DNA of 64,000 bases from CAYUPI01 sp964446585 (GTDB lineage Bacteria > Verrucomicrobiota > Verrucomicrobiia > Limisphaerales > UBA8199): contig CAYUPI010000002.1 in assembly GCA_964446585.1 (NCBI GenBank), forward strand, positions 132,425 to 196,424. The letters are read 5' to 3'. Shown here one piece after another: positions 1 through 7,909 of the stretch. Each line of letters starts with the position of its first letter. Within the stretch, counting starts at the first letter, position 1. The notes beneath the pieces are model-generated. The model searched no databases and had not been told where the DNA came from. It saw nothing but the letters and a program-made list of their open reading frames with translations. The position numbers and the translations under genes were made by a program.

Positions 1-1406
1 AGAACGCGGGACCGGCCGTTATCCTTTCTTTCGTGCTGGCGGGAATTGCCTCCATCTTCGCCGCGCTCTGTTACAGTGAATTCGCCTCGCTGGTCCCGAT
101 GGCAGGCAGCGCCTATACATACGGTTACGCGACGCTGGGCGAGCTCATCGCCTGGATCATTGGCTGGGATTTGATTCTGGAGTACGCCGTCGGCGCGATC
201 ACAGTTGCGATTGGCTGGTCCGGATACGTCGTCTCCTTTCTCCATGACATCGGAATTGTGGTGCCGCCGCAACTCTCGGCGGCCCGCGGCACCGAGCTCA
301 TCGACATCCCAGCGGCCCTCGCTGCGGGGCTGAAGCTCAGGGGCGGTTGGACTGCCTTTAGCACTGCTCTGGGAGACCAAATCAAGACGCTTGGCACTGA
401 TCCAGCCACGCTGTCCCACGCAACAGCGATTTTTAACCTGCCGGCGGTTATCATCATCTTCATCGTCACCACCTTGCTCGTGGTTGGGATCAAGGAATCC
501 GCGAATTTCAACAACCTGATCGTGCTCGTAAAGGTCGCTGTCGTGCTCCTCTTTATCGTCGGGGCCGCTCACGCCATCCAGGTGGCCCACTGGCATCCGT
601 TCATACCGACACCGACCGGTGGTGGCCACTTCGGATGGTCGGGAATCATGACCGGCGCAGGAATCGTCTTCTTCGCTTACATCGGCTTCGATGCAGTAAG
701 CACCGCCGCGCAAGAAGCGAGGAACCCGCAAAGGGACATGCCGATCGGAATCATTGGCTCACTTCTCATCTGCACCGTCCTCTACATCATTGTCTCCGCC
801 ATTGCCACCGGGGTCGTGCCCTACGCTCAATTGGATGTGCCGGACCCGATTGCCGTCGCCGCCGACCACGCCGGCATGGATTGGATGGCCAAGCTCATCA
901 AGCTCGGCGCCATTGCCGGACTCTCTTCGGTGATCCTGGTCATGTTGCTGGGTCAATCCCGGGTCTTCTACAGCATGGCCCGCGACGGACTATTGCCGCC
1001 CATCGTCAGCCAGGTGCATCCGCGCTTCCGCACGCCCTGGATCACTTCCATCATCACCGGCTTGGCGGTCGCCTTTTTTTCAGCGGTATTCACGGTCCGT
1101 GAAGCCGGTAGTCTTTGTTCCATTGGCACCTTGCTCGCGTTTGTGATCGTTTCGGTGGGAATCCTCGTGCTCCGCGTTCGCGAACCGAATCTGCCGCGCA
1201 AGTTTACAACGCCGTGGGTTTGGTTCGTCGCCCCCGCAGGCGCCATCTCCGCGATCGCCTTGATGGCCGCCCTGCCCTGGACGACCTGGATGCGATTGAT
1301 CATTTGGTTCGTCATCGGCATCTTCGTTTACTTTTTCTATGGCGCGAACCATAGCGCCCTGGCAAAGACGCCAGCCAGCGCAACCACCCCGGCGGGCGTG
1401 AAGTAA
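1..1406 (+). CDS. APC-superfamily amino-acid permease (5' end cut off by window)
   Basis: Integral inner-membrane amino-acid transporter of the APC superfamily, closest in pattern to the cationic amino acid transporter (CAT/YfnA-like) group. The reading frame is open to the first base of the window: residues reading NAGPAVILSF precede the first candidate start, a GTG at 33. AGPAVxxSFxxAG is the usual first-helix motif of this group, so the true start lies upstream of the window. About ten hydrophobic segments can be seen, including the conserved loop after GxVFFAYIGFDAVSTAAQE that marks APC helix 6. The substrate cannot be told from the sequence. A short hairpin with a T-run follows the stop codon, so the gene probably ends its own transcript. 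Family assignment is secure; amino-acid specificity is not. Confidence 0.9.
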   Translation, partial: NAGPAVILSFVLAGIASIFAALCYSEFASLVPMAGSAYTYGYATLGELIAWIIGWDLILEYAVGAITVAIGWSGYVVSFLHDIGIVVPPQLSAARGTELIDIPAALAAGLKLRGGWTAFSTALGDQIKTLGTDPATLSHATAIFNLPAVIIIFIVTTLLVVGIKESANFNNLIVLVKVAVVLLFIVGAAHAIQVAHWHPFIPTPTGGGHFGWSGIMTGAGIVFFAYIGFDAVSTAAQEARNPQRDMPIGIIGSLLICTVLYIIVSAIATGVVPYAQLDVPDPIAVAADHAGMDWMAKLIKLGAIAGLSSVILVMLLGQSRVFYSMARDGLLPPIVSQVHPRFRTPWITSIITGLAVAFFSAVFTVREAGSLCSIGTLLAFVIVSVGILVLRVREPNLPRKFTTPWVWFVAPAGAISAIALMAALPWTTWMRLIIWFVIGIFVYFFYGANHSALAKTPASATTPAGVK

Positions 1407-1431
1407 GCTCGCCAGACCGAGCGCTTTTTTT
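1407..1431 (+). terminator. Rho-independent terminator after the permease
   Basis: Directly after the permease stop, GCTCG (1407-1411) pairs with CGAGC (1418-1422) across a 6-base loop and is followed by seven T residues. The stem is short but sits exactly at the gene end. Confidence 0.6.
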
Positions 1432-1459
1432 ACTCCTCAATCGGATTATACTCTCCCCG

Positions 1460-2563
1460 ATGCGTTTCGGTCCGCTCACACTCAAGTCAAATTTGTTTCT
1501 CTCGCCTCTGGCAGGTTACACCAACCTGCCCTTTCGGCTGGCGGTGCGCGAGGTGGGCAGGCTCGACCTCGCCACCACCGACCTCGTAAACGCCAGATCG
1601 CTGCTCGAGAAAAATCCCAAGGCGTTCAAACTCATCCAAACTTGCCCGGCCGACCGCCCGCTTGCCGTCCAATTGTTCGGTTCCATCCCCGAAGAAATGC
1701 GCGACGCGGCGCTGCTGCTCCAATCGCTCGGGATTGCGGCGGTTGATATCAACATGGGCTGCCCGGTGCGCAAGGTCTGCCGGGTCGGTGGTGGGTCAGC
1801 CATGATGACCGAGCTGGCAAAGACGGCGGCGCTGGTTCGGGGCATGGTCGCGGTACTGAAAATACCTATCACCGCCAAAATGCGACTCGGCTGGGATGAT
1901 CAAAACATCACCGCACCGGATCTGGCCCGCGCATTGGAGGACGCCGGTGTCGCCGGCATCTTTGTCCATGGCCGCACGCGCGAGCAGGGTTTCGGAGGCG
2001 CGGTGAACCTGGACGGCATTCGCGCGGTGGCCCAGGCCGTGCAAGCGATCCCTGTTGTCGGCAATGGCGACGTGACCACGCCTGAGGCCGCGAAAAAGAT
2101 GTTCGACGAAACCGGTTGCGCCGGTGTGAGCATTGGCCGTGGCGCGTTTTACAATCCCTGGATTTTTCTGCACACGCGCCATTATCTGGACACGGGCGAG
2201 TTGCCGGCGGAGCCGCGGTTCGAGGAACGCGTCCGCGTAATGTGCCGCCATTTGGACCTGATGGTTGAGGTCTTCGGCGAGGAACACGGCTGCCGGATGT
2301 TTCGAAAAGTGGCGCCGTGGTATGCCAAGCGATTCGGCCCGGCTAACGAATTCAACAAACGCGTCGTGTGCGTTGCCTCCAAAGCCGAGTTCCACGACGT
2401 TCTGGAAAACTACTTGCGCTGGCGGCAACAATTCCTGGACGACACGGGTGAACTGCTGAGCCGATTCCGGCCCGCGCCGATGGTCGCCTCGTTCATGGAG
2501 GTGCCAGATGCGGCGCAACGTCAGCAGATTCCGGTGCCGAAAGGACCGGTCGAAGTCTGGTAG
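1460..2563 (+). CDS. dusB: tRNA-dihydrouridine synthase (DusB-like)
   Basis: FMN-dependent enzyme that reduces specific uridines in tRNA to dihydrouridine. The 367-residue protein starts in the usual way for a Dus TIM barrel (LFLSPLAGYTNLPFRLAVRE). It has the conserved DINMGCPVRKV motif, whose Cys101 fits the catalytic acid position. Further motifs are KMRLGWDD, the IFVHGRTREQGF segment and VVGNGDV. Length is somewhat above the usual 320-350 residues because of the C-terminal helical tRNA-binding part. It lies 53 bases after the permease terminator and upstream of ileS and a tRNA gene, a loosely tRNA-related neighbourhood. Dus membership is clear; assignment to subfamily B rests on overall pattern only. 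Confidence 0.88.
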   Translation: MRFGPLTLKSNLFLSPLAGYTNLPFRLAVREVGRLDLATTDLVNARSLLEKNPKAFKLIQTCPADRPLAVQLFGSIPEEMRDAALLLQSLGIAAVDINMGCPVRKVCRVGGGSAMMTELAKTAALVRGMVAVLKIPITAKMRLGWDDQNITAPDLARALEDAGVAGIFVHGRTREQGFGGAVNLDGIRAVAQAVQAIPVVGNGDVTTPEAAKKMFDETGCAGVSIGRGAFYNPWIFLHTRHYLDTGELPAEPRFEERVRVMCRHLDLMVEVFGEEHGCRMFRKVAPWYAKRFGPANEFNKRVVCVASKAEFHDVLENYLRWRQQFLDDTGELLSRFRPAPMVASFMEVPDAAQRQQIPVPKGPVEVW

Positions 2564-2590
2564 GGGCAGCAGCGGTTCTCATTTTCGTTA

Positions 2591-2664
2591 TAGGAGACGA
2601 GGTAACGAGTCTCTGACCTCAGGATTTCCAGACTGAAATTAGAGACTCGTTACCTCGTCTCCTA
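2591..2664. repeat. Palindromic element, family A copy 1 (intergenic)
   Basis: Two perfectly complementary 24-base arms (2591-2614 and 2641-2664; each contains GAGACGAGGTAACGAG or its complement) flank a 26-base loop. The element lies between the dus gene and ileS. A related element sits inside ileS (4057-4141) and another at 48046-48129. Confidence 0.85.
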
Positions 2665-2713
2665 CGGCGGACAGCCAGAATGACAATTGCTGCGAGCGCT
2701 GGGGCCTTCGTTG

Positions 2714-2733
2714 ACAGTGCTTTCCTGCACTGT
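2714..2733 (+). promoter_or_regulatory. Stem-loop in the ileS leader
   Basis: ACAGTGC (2714-2720) pairs with GCACTGT (2727-2733) about 20 bases before the ileS start. There is no T-run, so it is not a terminator. A role in RNA stability or translation is possible but not shown. Confidence 0.3.
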
Positions 2734-2753
2734 TACCGTGCGCCTTCTTTGAG

Positions 2754-5714
2754 ATGGTCATGGATTACAAACACACCTTAAACCTGCCGCGAACCGATTT
2801 TCCGATGAGGGCCGATCTGGTCACGCGAGAGCCGGAGCGGCTCAGCAAGTGGGCCAGCAGCCGGCTTTACGAGCGCATTCAGGCCGAGCGCGCGGGCGCG
2901 GAGAAGTTCGTGTTGCACGATGGCCCACCCTTTGCCAACGGCGATGTTCACATCGGCACCGCCCTGAACAAAATTCTCAAGGATATCATTGTTAAGTACA
3001 AGAGTTTGCGTGGATTCCGCGCGCCGTACGTCCCGGGTTGGGATTGTCATGGCCTGCCGATCGAGTTCAAGGTCGCGCAGGACATGCGCAAGGCTGGCAA
3101 AGCGGATGCCGACGCCGCAACCATTCGCAAGGCCTCCGATGCTTATGCGCGCAAGTACATTGATATCCAGCGGGAGCAGTTTCAGCGGTTTGGCATCCTT
3201 GGGGACTGGGCAAATCCCTATCTTACGCTCAACAAGGAGTATGAGGCGGACGAACTTCGGCTGTTCGCGGACATTGTCGAGCAAGGGTTTGTTTATCGCG
3301 GCAAGAAACCGGTCTATTGGAGCATTCCGTGCCGAACGGCTCTGGCGGAGGCGGAAGTCGAATACCGAGACCACGTCAGCCAAAGCATTTATGTGAAGTT
3401 TCCGGTCATCGATCGGCCAGGGACTTTCATCCTCATCTGGACGACCACCCCCTGGACGCTGCCGGCAAATCTCGCCGTGGCTTACAACTCGACCTTCAGC
3501 TATTCGCTCGTAAGGTACGGGGACGAAAGCTTCATCGTTTCGGCGATGCTGCTTTCGGCGGTGGCGCAGAAGTGCGGCTGGGAAGGCTACCAGATCGTTC
3601 GCAGTCTCGATGGGGGCCACCTCAGCCAGCTCGAGTACGAACATCCGTTTTGCAACCGGACCGGCAAACTGTTCGCCGGTGATGCGTTCGTGGACAACGT
3701 CACCGGCACCGGGTTCGTGCATATCGCGCCCGGGCACGGACTGGAGGATTACCTACTGGGGAGCGAACACGGGCTGCCGATTTATTCACCCGTGGATGAT
3801 GATGGACGATTTGCGCGCACAACTGATCTGCCGCCCGAGCAGCAAATGCCCGCCGAAATGCTCGGCAAATCGATTCTCGAAAAGCACGGCCAGAGCGAGG
3901 CCAACGAGGCAGTGCTCCACGAACTGAGGCTGCGCCACGCGTTGGTACATCAGGAAAACTATCATCACAGCTATCCGCACTGTTGGCGCAGCAAGACCCC
4001 GGTCATCTTCCGAGCCATGGACCAATGGTTCATCGAGCTCGATCATATCAGCCCGCGTAGCAGCCGAGGTAACGAGGCTCACGCTGTTTCGGCAACCGGC
4101 CCCCAACGCAGTAATCAGAGCCTCGTCACCTCGGCTCCTACAGGTTCTCAGCGAAGCCCTCAGACCCCAACCGCAGAGGCTGAGGGCATGACGTTCCGCG
4201 AGCGCGCGCTTGAGGAGATCAACCGCGTCGAGTGGGTGCCCGATTGGGGCAAGGGCCGCATCGAGGCCGCGGTCAAGGGCCGGCCGGACTGGTGCATCTC
4301 GCGCCAGCGGTCGTGGGGCGTGCCGCTCCCGGCCTTTTACGACATCCAGAATAATCCGATTCTCGATGCTCGGATCGTCCGTCGCACCGCTGATTTAATC
4401 GAGCAACACGGTTCGAATGTCTGGTTCGAAAAATCCGCCTCAGAACTTTGGGCCGCGCTCAGGCCGCCGGACTGGCAGGGTCTGGAAGCCACCGTGAAGT
4501 CGAGCGACACGCTAGATGTTTGGATCGACTCCGGCTCTTCCTCGCGGGCTGTCATTGCGCGGCGCGAGGAAATCCGTGGAAAGGACAAACATTTTCAGTG
4601 CGAGATGTATCTCGAAGGCAGCGACCAGCATCGCGGATGGTTTCAATCCTCCCTGCTTTTGTCCCTGGCCGGAAACGGGGCCGCGCCGTTCAAGACCGTC
4701 CTCACGCACGGTTTCATGGTGGATGCCGACCGCGAAAAGATCTCCAAGAGCAAACAGACCCAGGCTGGCTACGAAAAGCCCCAAACTTCCGAAGCCTACG
4801 TGAGAAAATGGGGCGCCGACATTATCCGACTCTGGGTCACTTCGCAGGACTTTCGCAATGACATTATCGTCAGCGAGGAGCGAATCAACAAAGTTTCGGA
4901 GACCTATCGCGTGCTTCGCAACGCGCTGCGCTACCAGCTTTCGAATTTGTACGATTTTGATCCCACAGCCCATGGCGTCCCGGACGACAAGTTGACTGGC
5001 CTGGACCGTTGGGTGCTCGACGAATTTGCCCGTCTGGAGCGCGACGTGCTAATGGCCTACGACACGTATGAATTTCACGTCGTTTATCAAAGAATCAGTC
5101 AATTCGTAGCCGTCGAGTTGTCGGCCATTTATCATGACGCAGTGAAGGACCGTCTCTACACGGATCCGGCCCATTCGCATCGGCGGCGCTCGACGCAGAC
5201 GGCGCTGTATCGGATGGTCGGTGGCCTCTGCAGAATGCTGGCGCCAATCCTTGCTTTCACTGCCGATGAAGCATGGGAATTCGCTCCGGGCAAAGCCGTT
5301 GATTCCGCGCACCAGCTCACCTGGCAGCCTTCGACATTCGCTCGCAACGAAACGGAGCGACAAGCATGGAAGGATTTATTCCACATCCGAGAGGTCGCGC
5401 TGACGGCCCTGGAAAAGTCGCGCCAAGCGAAGGAGATCGGCAAAGCGCTGGAGGCCAGACTGATCTTGTCGGGGTCCGGTGCGCTGATGGCCAGCGCAAA
5501 AAGCAATCTGGAGTCACTCCGTGAGCTGCTGAATGTTTCCCAACTCGAACTGCGACCCGATGGCGACGCCGCGCTGACGGCTTCGGTCACAAAAGCAGCC
5601 GGGCAAAAATGCGAACGCTGTTGGCATTGGGAAACCGACGTGGGATCGAATTCCGAACATCCGACGATTTGCGCCCGCTGCGTCGAGGCGGTGAGGGAAG
5701 CAGTGAGGGTTTAG
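2754..5714 (+). CDS. ileS: Isoleucyl-tRNA synthetase with in-frame repeat insertion
   Basis: Class I aminoacyl-tRNA synthetase that charges tRNA-Ile in the cytoplasm. Of 986 residues, the HIGH-type signature is at 66-69 (HIGT after PFANGDV), the editing-domain TTPWTLPANLA motif lies near residue 230, and the KISKS signature is around 662. A C-terminal zinc site is formed by two Cys pairs (CERC and CARC). Residues about 432-478, between MDQWFIELDH and GMTFRERALEEI, replace the usual short junction with ~45 low-complexity residues. These are encoded by a palindromic element of the same family as the one upstream of the gene (see 4057-4141). All catalytic motifs are present on both sides, so the protein is probably active. 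The start could be the ATG at 2754 or the one at 2760. Confidence 0.95.
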   Translation: MVMDYKHTLNLPRTDFPMRADLVTREPERLSKWASSRLYERIQAERAGAEKFVLHDGPPFANGDVHIGTALNKILKDIIVKYKSLRGFRAPYVPGWDCHGLPIEFKVAQDMRKAGKADADAATIRKASDAYARKYIDIQREQFQRFGILGDWANPYLTLNKEYEADELRLFADIVEQGFVYRGKKPVYWSIPCRTALAEAEVEYRDHVSQSIYVKFPVIDRPGTFILIWTTTPWTLPANLAVAYNSTFSYSLVRYGDESFIVSAMLLSAVAQKCGWEGYQIVRSLDGGHLSQLEYEHPFCNRTGKLFAGDAFVDNVTGTGFVHIAPGHGLEDYLLGSEHGLPIYSPVDDDGRFARTTDLPPEQQMPAEMLGKSILEKHGQSEANEAVLHELRLRHALVHQENYHHSYPHCWRSKTPVIFRAMDQWFIELDHISPRSSRGNEAHAVSATGPQRSNQSLVTSAPTGSQRSPQTPTAEAEGMTFRERALEEINRVEWVPDWGKGRIEAAVKGRPDWCISRQRSWGVPLPAFYDIQNNPILDARIVRRTADLIEQHGSNVWFEKSASELWAALRPPDWQGLEATVKSSDTLDVWIDSGSSSRAVIARREEIRGKDKHFQCEMYLEGSDQHRGWFQSSLLLSLAGNGAAPFKTVLTHGFMVDADREKISKSKQTQAGYEKPQTSEAYVRKWGADIIRLWVTSQDFRNDIIVSEERINKVSETYRVLRNALRYQLSNLYDFDPTAHGVPDDKLTGLDRWVLDEFARLERDVLMAYDTYEFHVVYQRISQFVAVELSAIYHDAVKDRLYTDPAHSHRRRSTQTALYRMVGGLCRMLAPILAFTADEAWEFAPGKAVDSAHQLTWQPSTFARNETERQAWKDLFHIREVALTALEKSRQAKEIGKALEARLILSGSGALMASAKSNLESLRELLNVSQLELRPDGDAALTASVTKAAGQKCERCWHWETDVGSNSEHPTICARCVEAVREAVRV
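4057..4141 (+). repeat. Palindromic element, family A copy 2, inside ileS in frame
   Basis: Arms at 4057-4080 and 4118-4141 are complementary at about 22 of 24 positions. They share GAGGTAACGAG with the intergenic copy at 2591-2664. The reading frame of ileS runs straight through, encoding a Ser/Gln/Thr-rich stretch at a surface junction before the second half of the catalytic domain. This resembles in principle the in-frame palindromic elements described in Rickettsia. Confidence 0.85.
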
Positions 5715-5780
5715 GTTTCGACTTGCTGCGGGCGCGGATCGCCCTTAATTTTGCCCCGCTAGCGATCGCTATTCGCCGTT

Positions 5781-5855
5781 GCGCGCTTAGCTCAGTGGAA
5801 GAGCACTTCCTTCACACGGAAGGGGTCGCAGGTTCAAGTCCTGCAGCGCGCACCA
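5781..5855 (+). tRNA. tRNA-Val (anticodon CAC)
   Basis: A complete cloverleaf can be folded by eye. The acceptor stem GCGCGCT pairs with AGCGCGC, the D arm is GCTC/GAGC, and the anticodon stem CTTCC/GGAAG encloses loop TTCACAC, giving anticodon CAC (reads GUG, valine). The T arm is GCAGG-TTCAAGT-CCTGC and the 3' CCA is encoded. It lies 66 bases after ileS on the same strand. Confidence 0.95.
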
Positions 5856-5886
5856 TCCCAGGAAGAGCTGCCGCGGCGAGGTCGTC

Positions 5887-7806
5887 TCATTTCGCGGGCG
5901 CGAGCGAAAAGTGGCCGCAGGCATTTGTGCTCAAAAAAGTGCCCAAACTGATGTTCTGTTGTTGCAGGAGAATCGCTTTGATGGGCGTGCTCAAACCGGT
6001 GTGGAAATCCACAAAGTGACCGGAGAGCAACCCACTGCCGCAGTTGGCGCCGAGGCTGAGCCTCTCATCGCCGGATTCAGCAATGAATTTGCATGGAGGC
6101 TGGAGGAAGACTCGGACAAGGTCAAAAAATGGAGTACCGTTGGTGTCGCTGAGGTCTCCGCCCGAGAGGATCGATACGCCGTTAGTGAATTGAAGGACTG
6201 GATTCGTGGTCGGCTGCCTGAAAGTAGAGCCCGTAGGTTGGAGTAGGATCGAAAAGCCGCCCGGATAAAGCTTGTCGGCCCCGGCGCCTTTCAAGTGGAA
6301 CACATTCGTCCCCTGAATGCTGCTGCCGGCTTGCGGATGCACGGTCAGCCAGCCAAGCAATCGCCCGCGGCCTTTCAACAACGACGCGTAGAGCGGCCAA
6401 TCCCCCAGCCGCGACAAACCGCAGCTTTGCGAGAAGCTGATTCCGTCCGGAGTCAACCCGGAGAACGCCACTGTCCCCTCTTTCTTGATCTGCGCGGTGC
6501 CATAGCCCGCGCCATTGGGCACCAGGGGGGAGGAATTAGTATTGTCAAGAGCGAGCGTGTACTTTCCCGCCAGGATTGTTGTAGTACCACCACTGTAATA
6601 AAGGCGATTGCCACCCACGGATGCGGTCCAAAATCCGTTGCTCACCGAGCCGATGATCTGGGAATTATTATTAATCGTGACGAGCTGAAGATGCATCGTC
6701 AGCGCATTCGTGTTTGGTCGCTGGACAGAGATCTGCGCGTCATGGGCGAGCGAAAAGGCGCCGGAGAAGGAGTAGCTGTTCGCTCCGATCAGGAGTTTGC
6801 CCGAGAAGCTCTTTTGGGAGGACGAAAGCGTGTATTGCAAGAAACCGGAAGATTCCAGGGCGGTGTTCGTGGGGTCGAAGAACAGGCCTTGATAGGTGCC
6901 GGCCTGCGCCGGTTTAGTGAAAAGCACACCGGGCGGCGCGGAGGTAACGGACCCGAGCAGGTTGGTCACGATGACCGTGTAATACCCTGCGCTCGCATTG
7001 GCGTACGCGTTGGGAAAAACGAGCGATGAATTCGTCGCGCCGGCGAGTGGCTGGCCTTGCCAGAGCCATTGATACGAAAGCAATCCCCCTGTGGCCACCG
7101 CCGTGAAAGTCACGCTAGCGCCGCTGGTTGAGGCCACCACGTCTTGAACGACGGGCTGATCGACGACATAGACCGCTGACGCAGCCGTGGCCTGGACGAC
7201 GTTGGAGACTGACAGGACGACTGAATAGTTGCCGGCGTTGGTCAGTGCGGCATTTGTGATGGTCAAGGTCGCGGTCTGGGAGCCGCTGATGTTGCCGCCA
7301 TCAACGAGGTTGGTGCGGTCTTTCAACCACTGATAGTCAAGTTGATCCACGGGAGGGAGACCGTTCTCCAGGACCGAAAGCTGGATGTCAGAGCCGACCT
7401 GATTCGTGCTCACCATCGGCACGACTGTGAAGATATTCGTATTGATCTCGGCGACATAAACCACCGACACCGCGGTTGCCCGCAATACCCCTGATACCGA
7501 CAGGGTCACTACATAAGTGCCGGCATTGGTCGAAACAGCATTCGCGATGGATAGAGTTCTGGTCAGCGAACCGCTGACGTTGCCACCGTCCACAAGTATG
7601 GCTCCGTTCTGCAACCATTGATAATTGAGTTGGTCAACGGGAGCCAGCCCATTTTCCAAGACGGAAAGCTGCACCAAAGAGCCGACCAGATTCGTGCTCA
7701 CGGCCGGCACAACCGTGAAGATGTTCGTGTTGATTTGAGCCTGAACCGACCCGCAAATGGAAAAAATAAACAGCGGAAGTAGGCCAAAGTGTTGTGATGT
7801 TTTCAT
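5887..7806 (-). CDS. Secreted protein with tandem Ig-like domains
   Basis: Unknown function. The ATG at 7806 gives a clear signal peptide (MKTSQHFGLLPLFIFSICG...QAQ); an upstream in-frame TTG at 7812 is less likely. Two closely related ~95-residue units follow, each beginning INTNIFTVVP and containing LSVLENGL.PVDQL.YQWL...LVDGGN.SGS, with a third, more diverged Ig-like unit after them. These units fit immunoglobulin-like folds common in secreted verrucomicrobial proteins. The C-terminal ~300 residues form a beta-rich region with repeated GTYQGLFFDP / GKYTLAL-type strands often found after such Ig domains. An extracellular adhesion or scaffold role is inference. The gene converges on the tRNA and is divergent from the next gene. 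Confidence 0.75.
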   Translation of the reverse strand: MKTSQHFGLLPLFIFSICGSVQAQINTNIFTVVPAVSTNLVGSLVQLSVLENGLAPVDQLNYQWLQNGAILVDGGNVSGSLTRTLSIANAVSTNAGTYVVTLSVSGVLRATAVSVVYVAEINTNIFTVVPMVSTNQVGSDIQLSVLENGLPPVDQLDYQWLKDRTNLVDGGNISGSQTATLTITNAALTNAGNYSVVLSVSNVVQATAASAVYVVDQPVVQDVVASTSGASVTFTAVATGGLLSYQWLWQGQPLAGATNSSLVFPNAYANASAGYYTVIVTNLLGSVTSAPPGVLFTKPAQAGTYQGLFFDPTNTALESSGFLQYTLSSSQKSFSGKLLIGANSYSFSGAFSLAHDAQISVQRPNTNALTMHLQLVTINNNSQIIGSVSNGFWTASVGGNRLYYSGGTTTILAGKYTLALDNTNSSPLVPNGAGYGTAQIKKEGTVAFSGLTPDGISFSQSCGLSRLGDWPLYASLLKGRGRLLGWLTVHPQAGSSIQGTNVFHLKGAGADKLYPGGFSILLQPTGSTFRQPTTNPVLQFTNGVSILSGGDLSDTNGTPFFDLVRVFLQPPCKFIAESGDERLSLGANCGSGLLSGHFVDFHTGLSTPIKAILLQQQNISLGTFLSTNACGHFSLAPAK

Positions 7807-7909
7807 CGCCAATTACCGCCATCATAGAACGAATATTTCGAGGGAGCAATTCACCATTACGATTATCGTTGCGATCAAAAATCACTAGTTTCATCGTTTC
7901 CTGGCACGC

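Noticed and set aside
5609..6019. 136-codon open frame spanning the end of ileS and the tRNA
   Set aside because: It runs through a tRNA gene and the 3' end of a convergent gene; not a protein.
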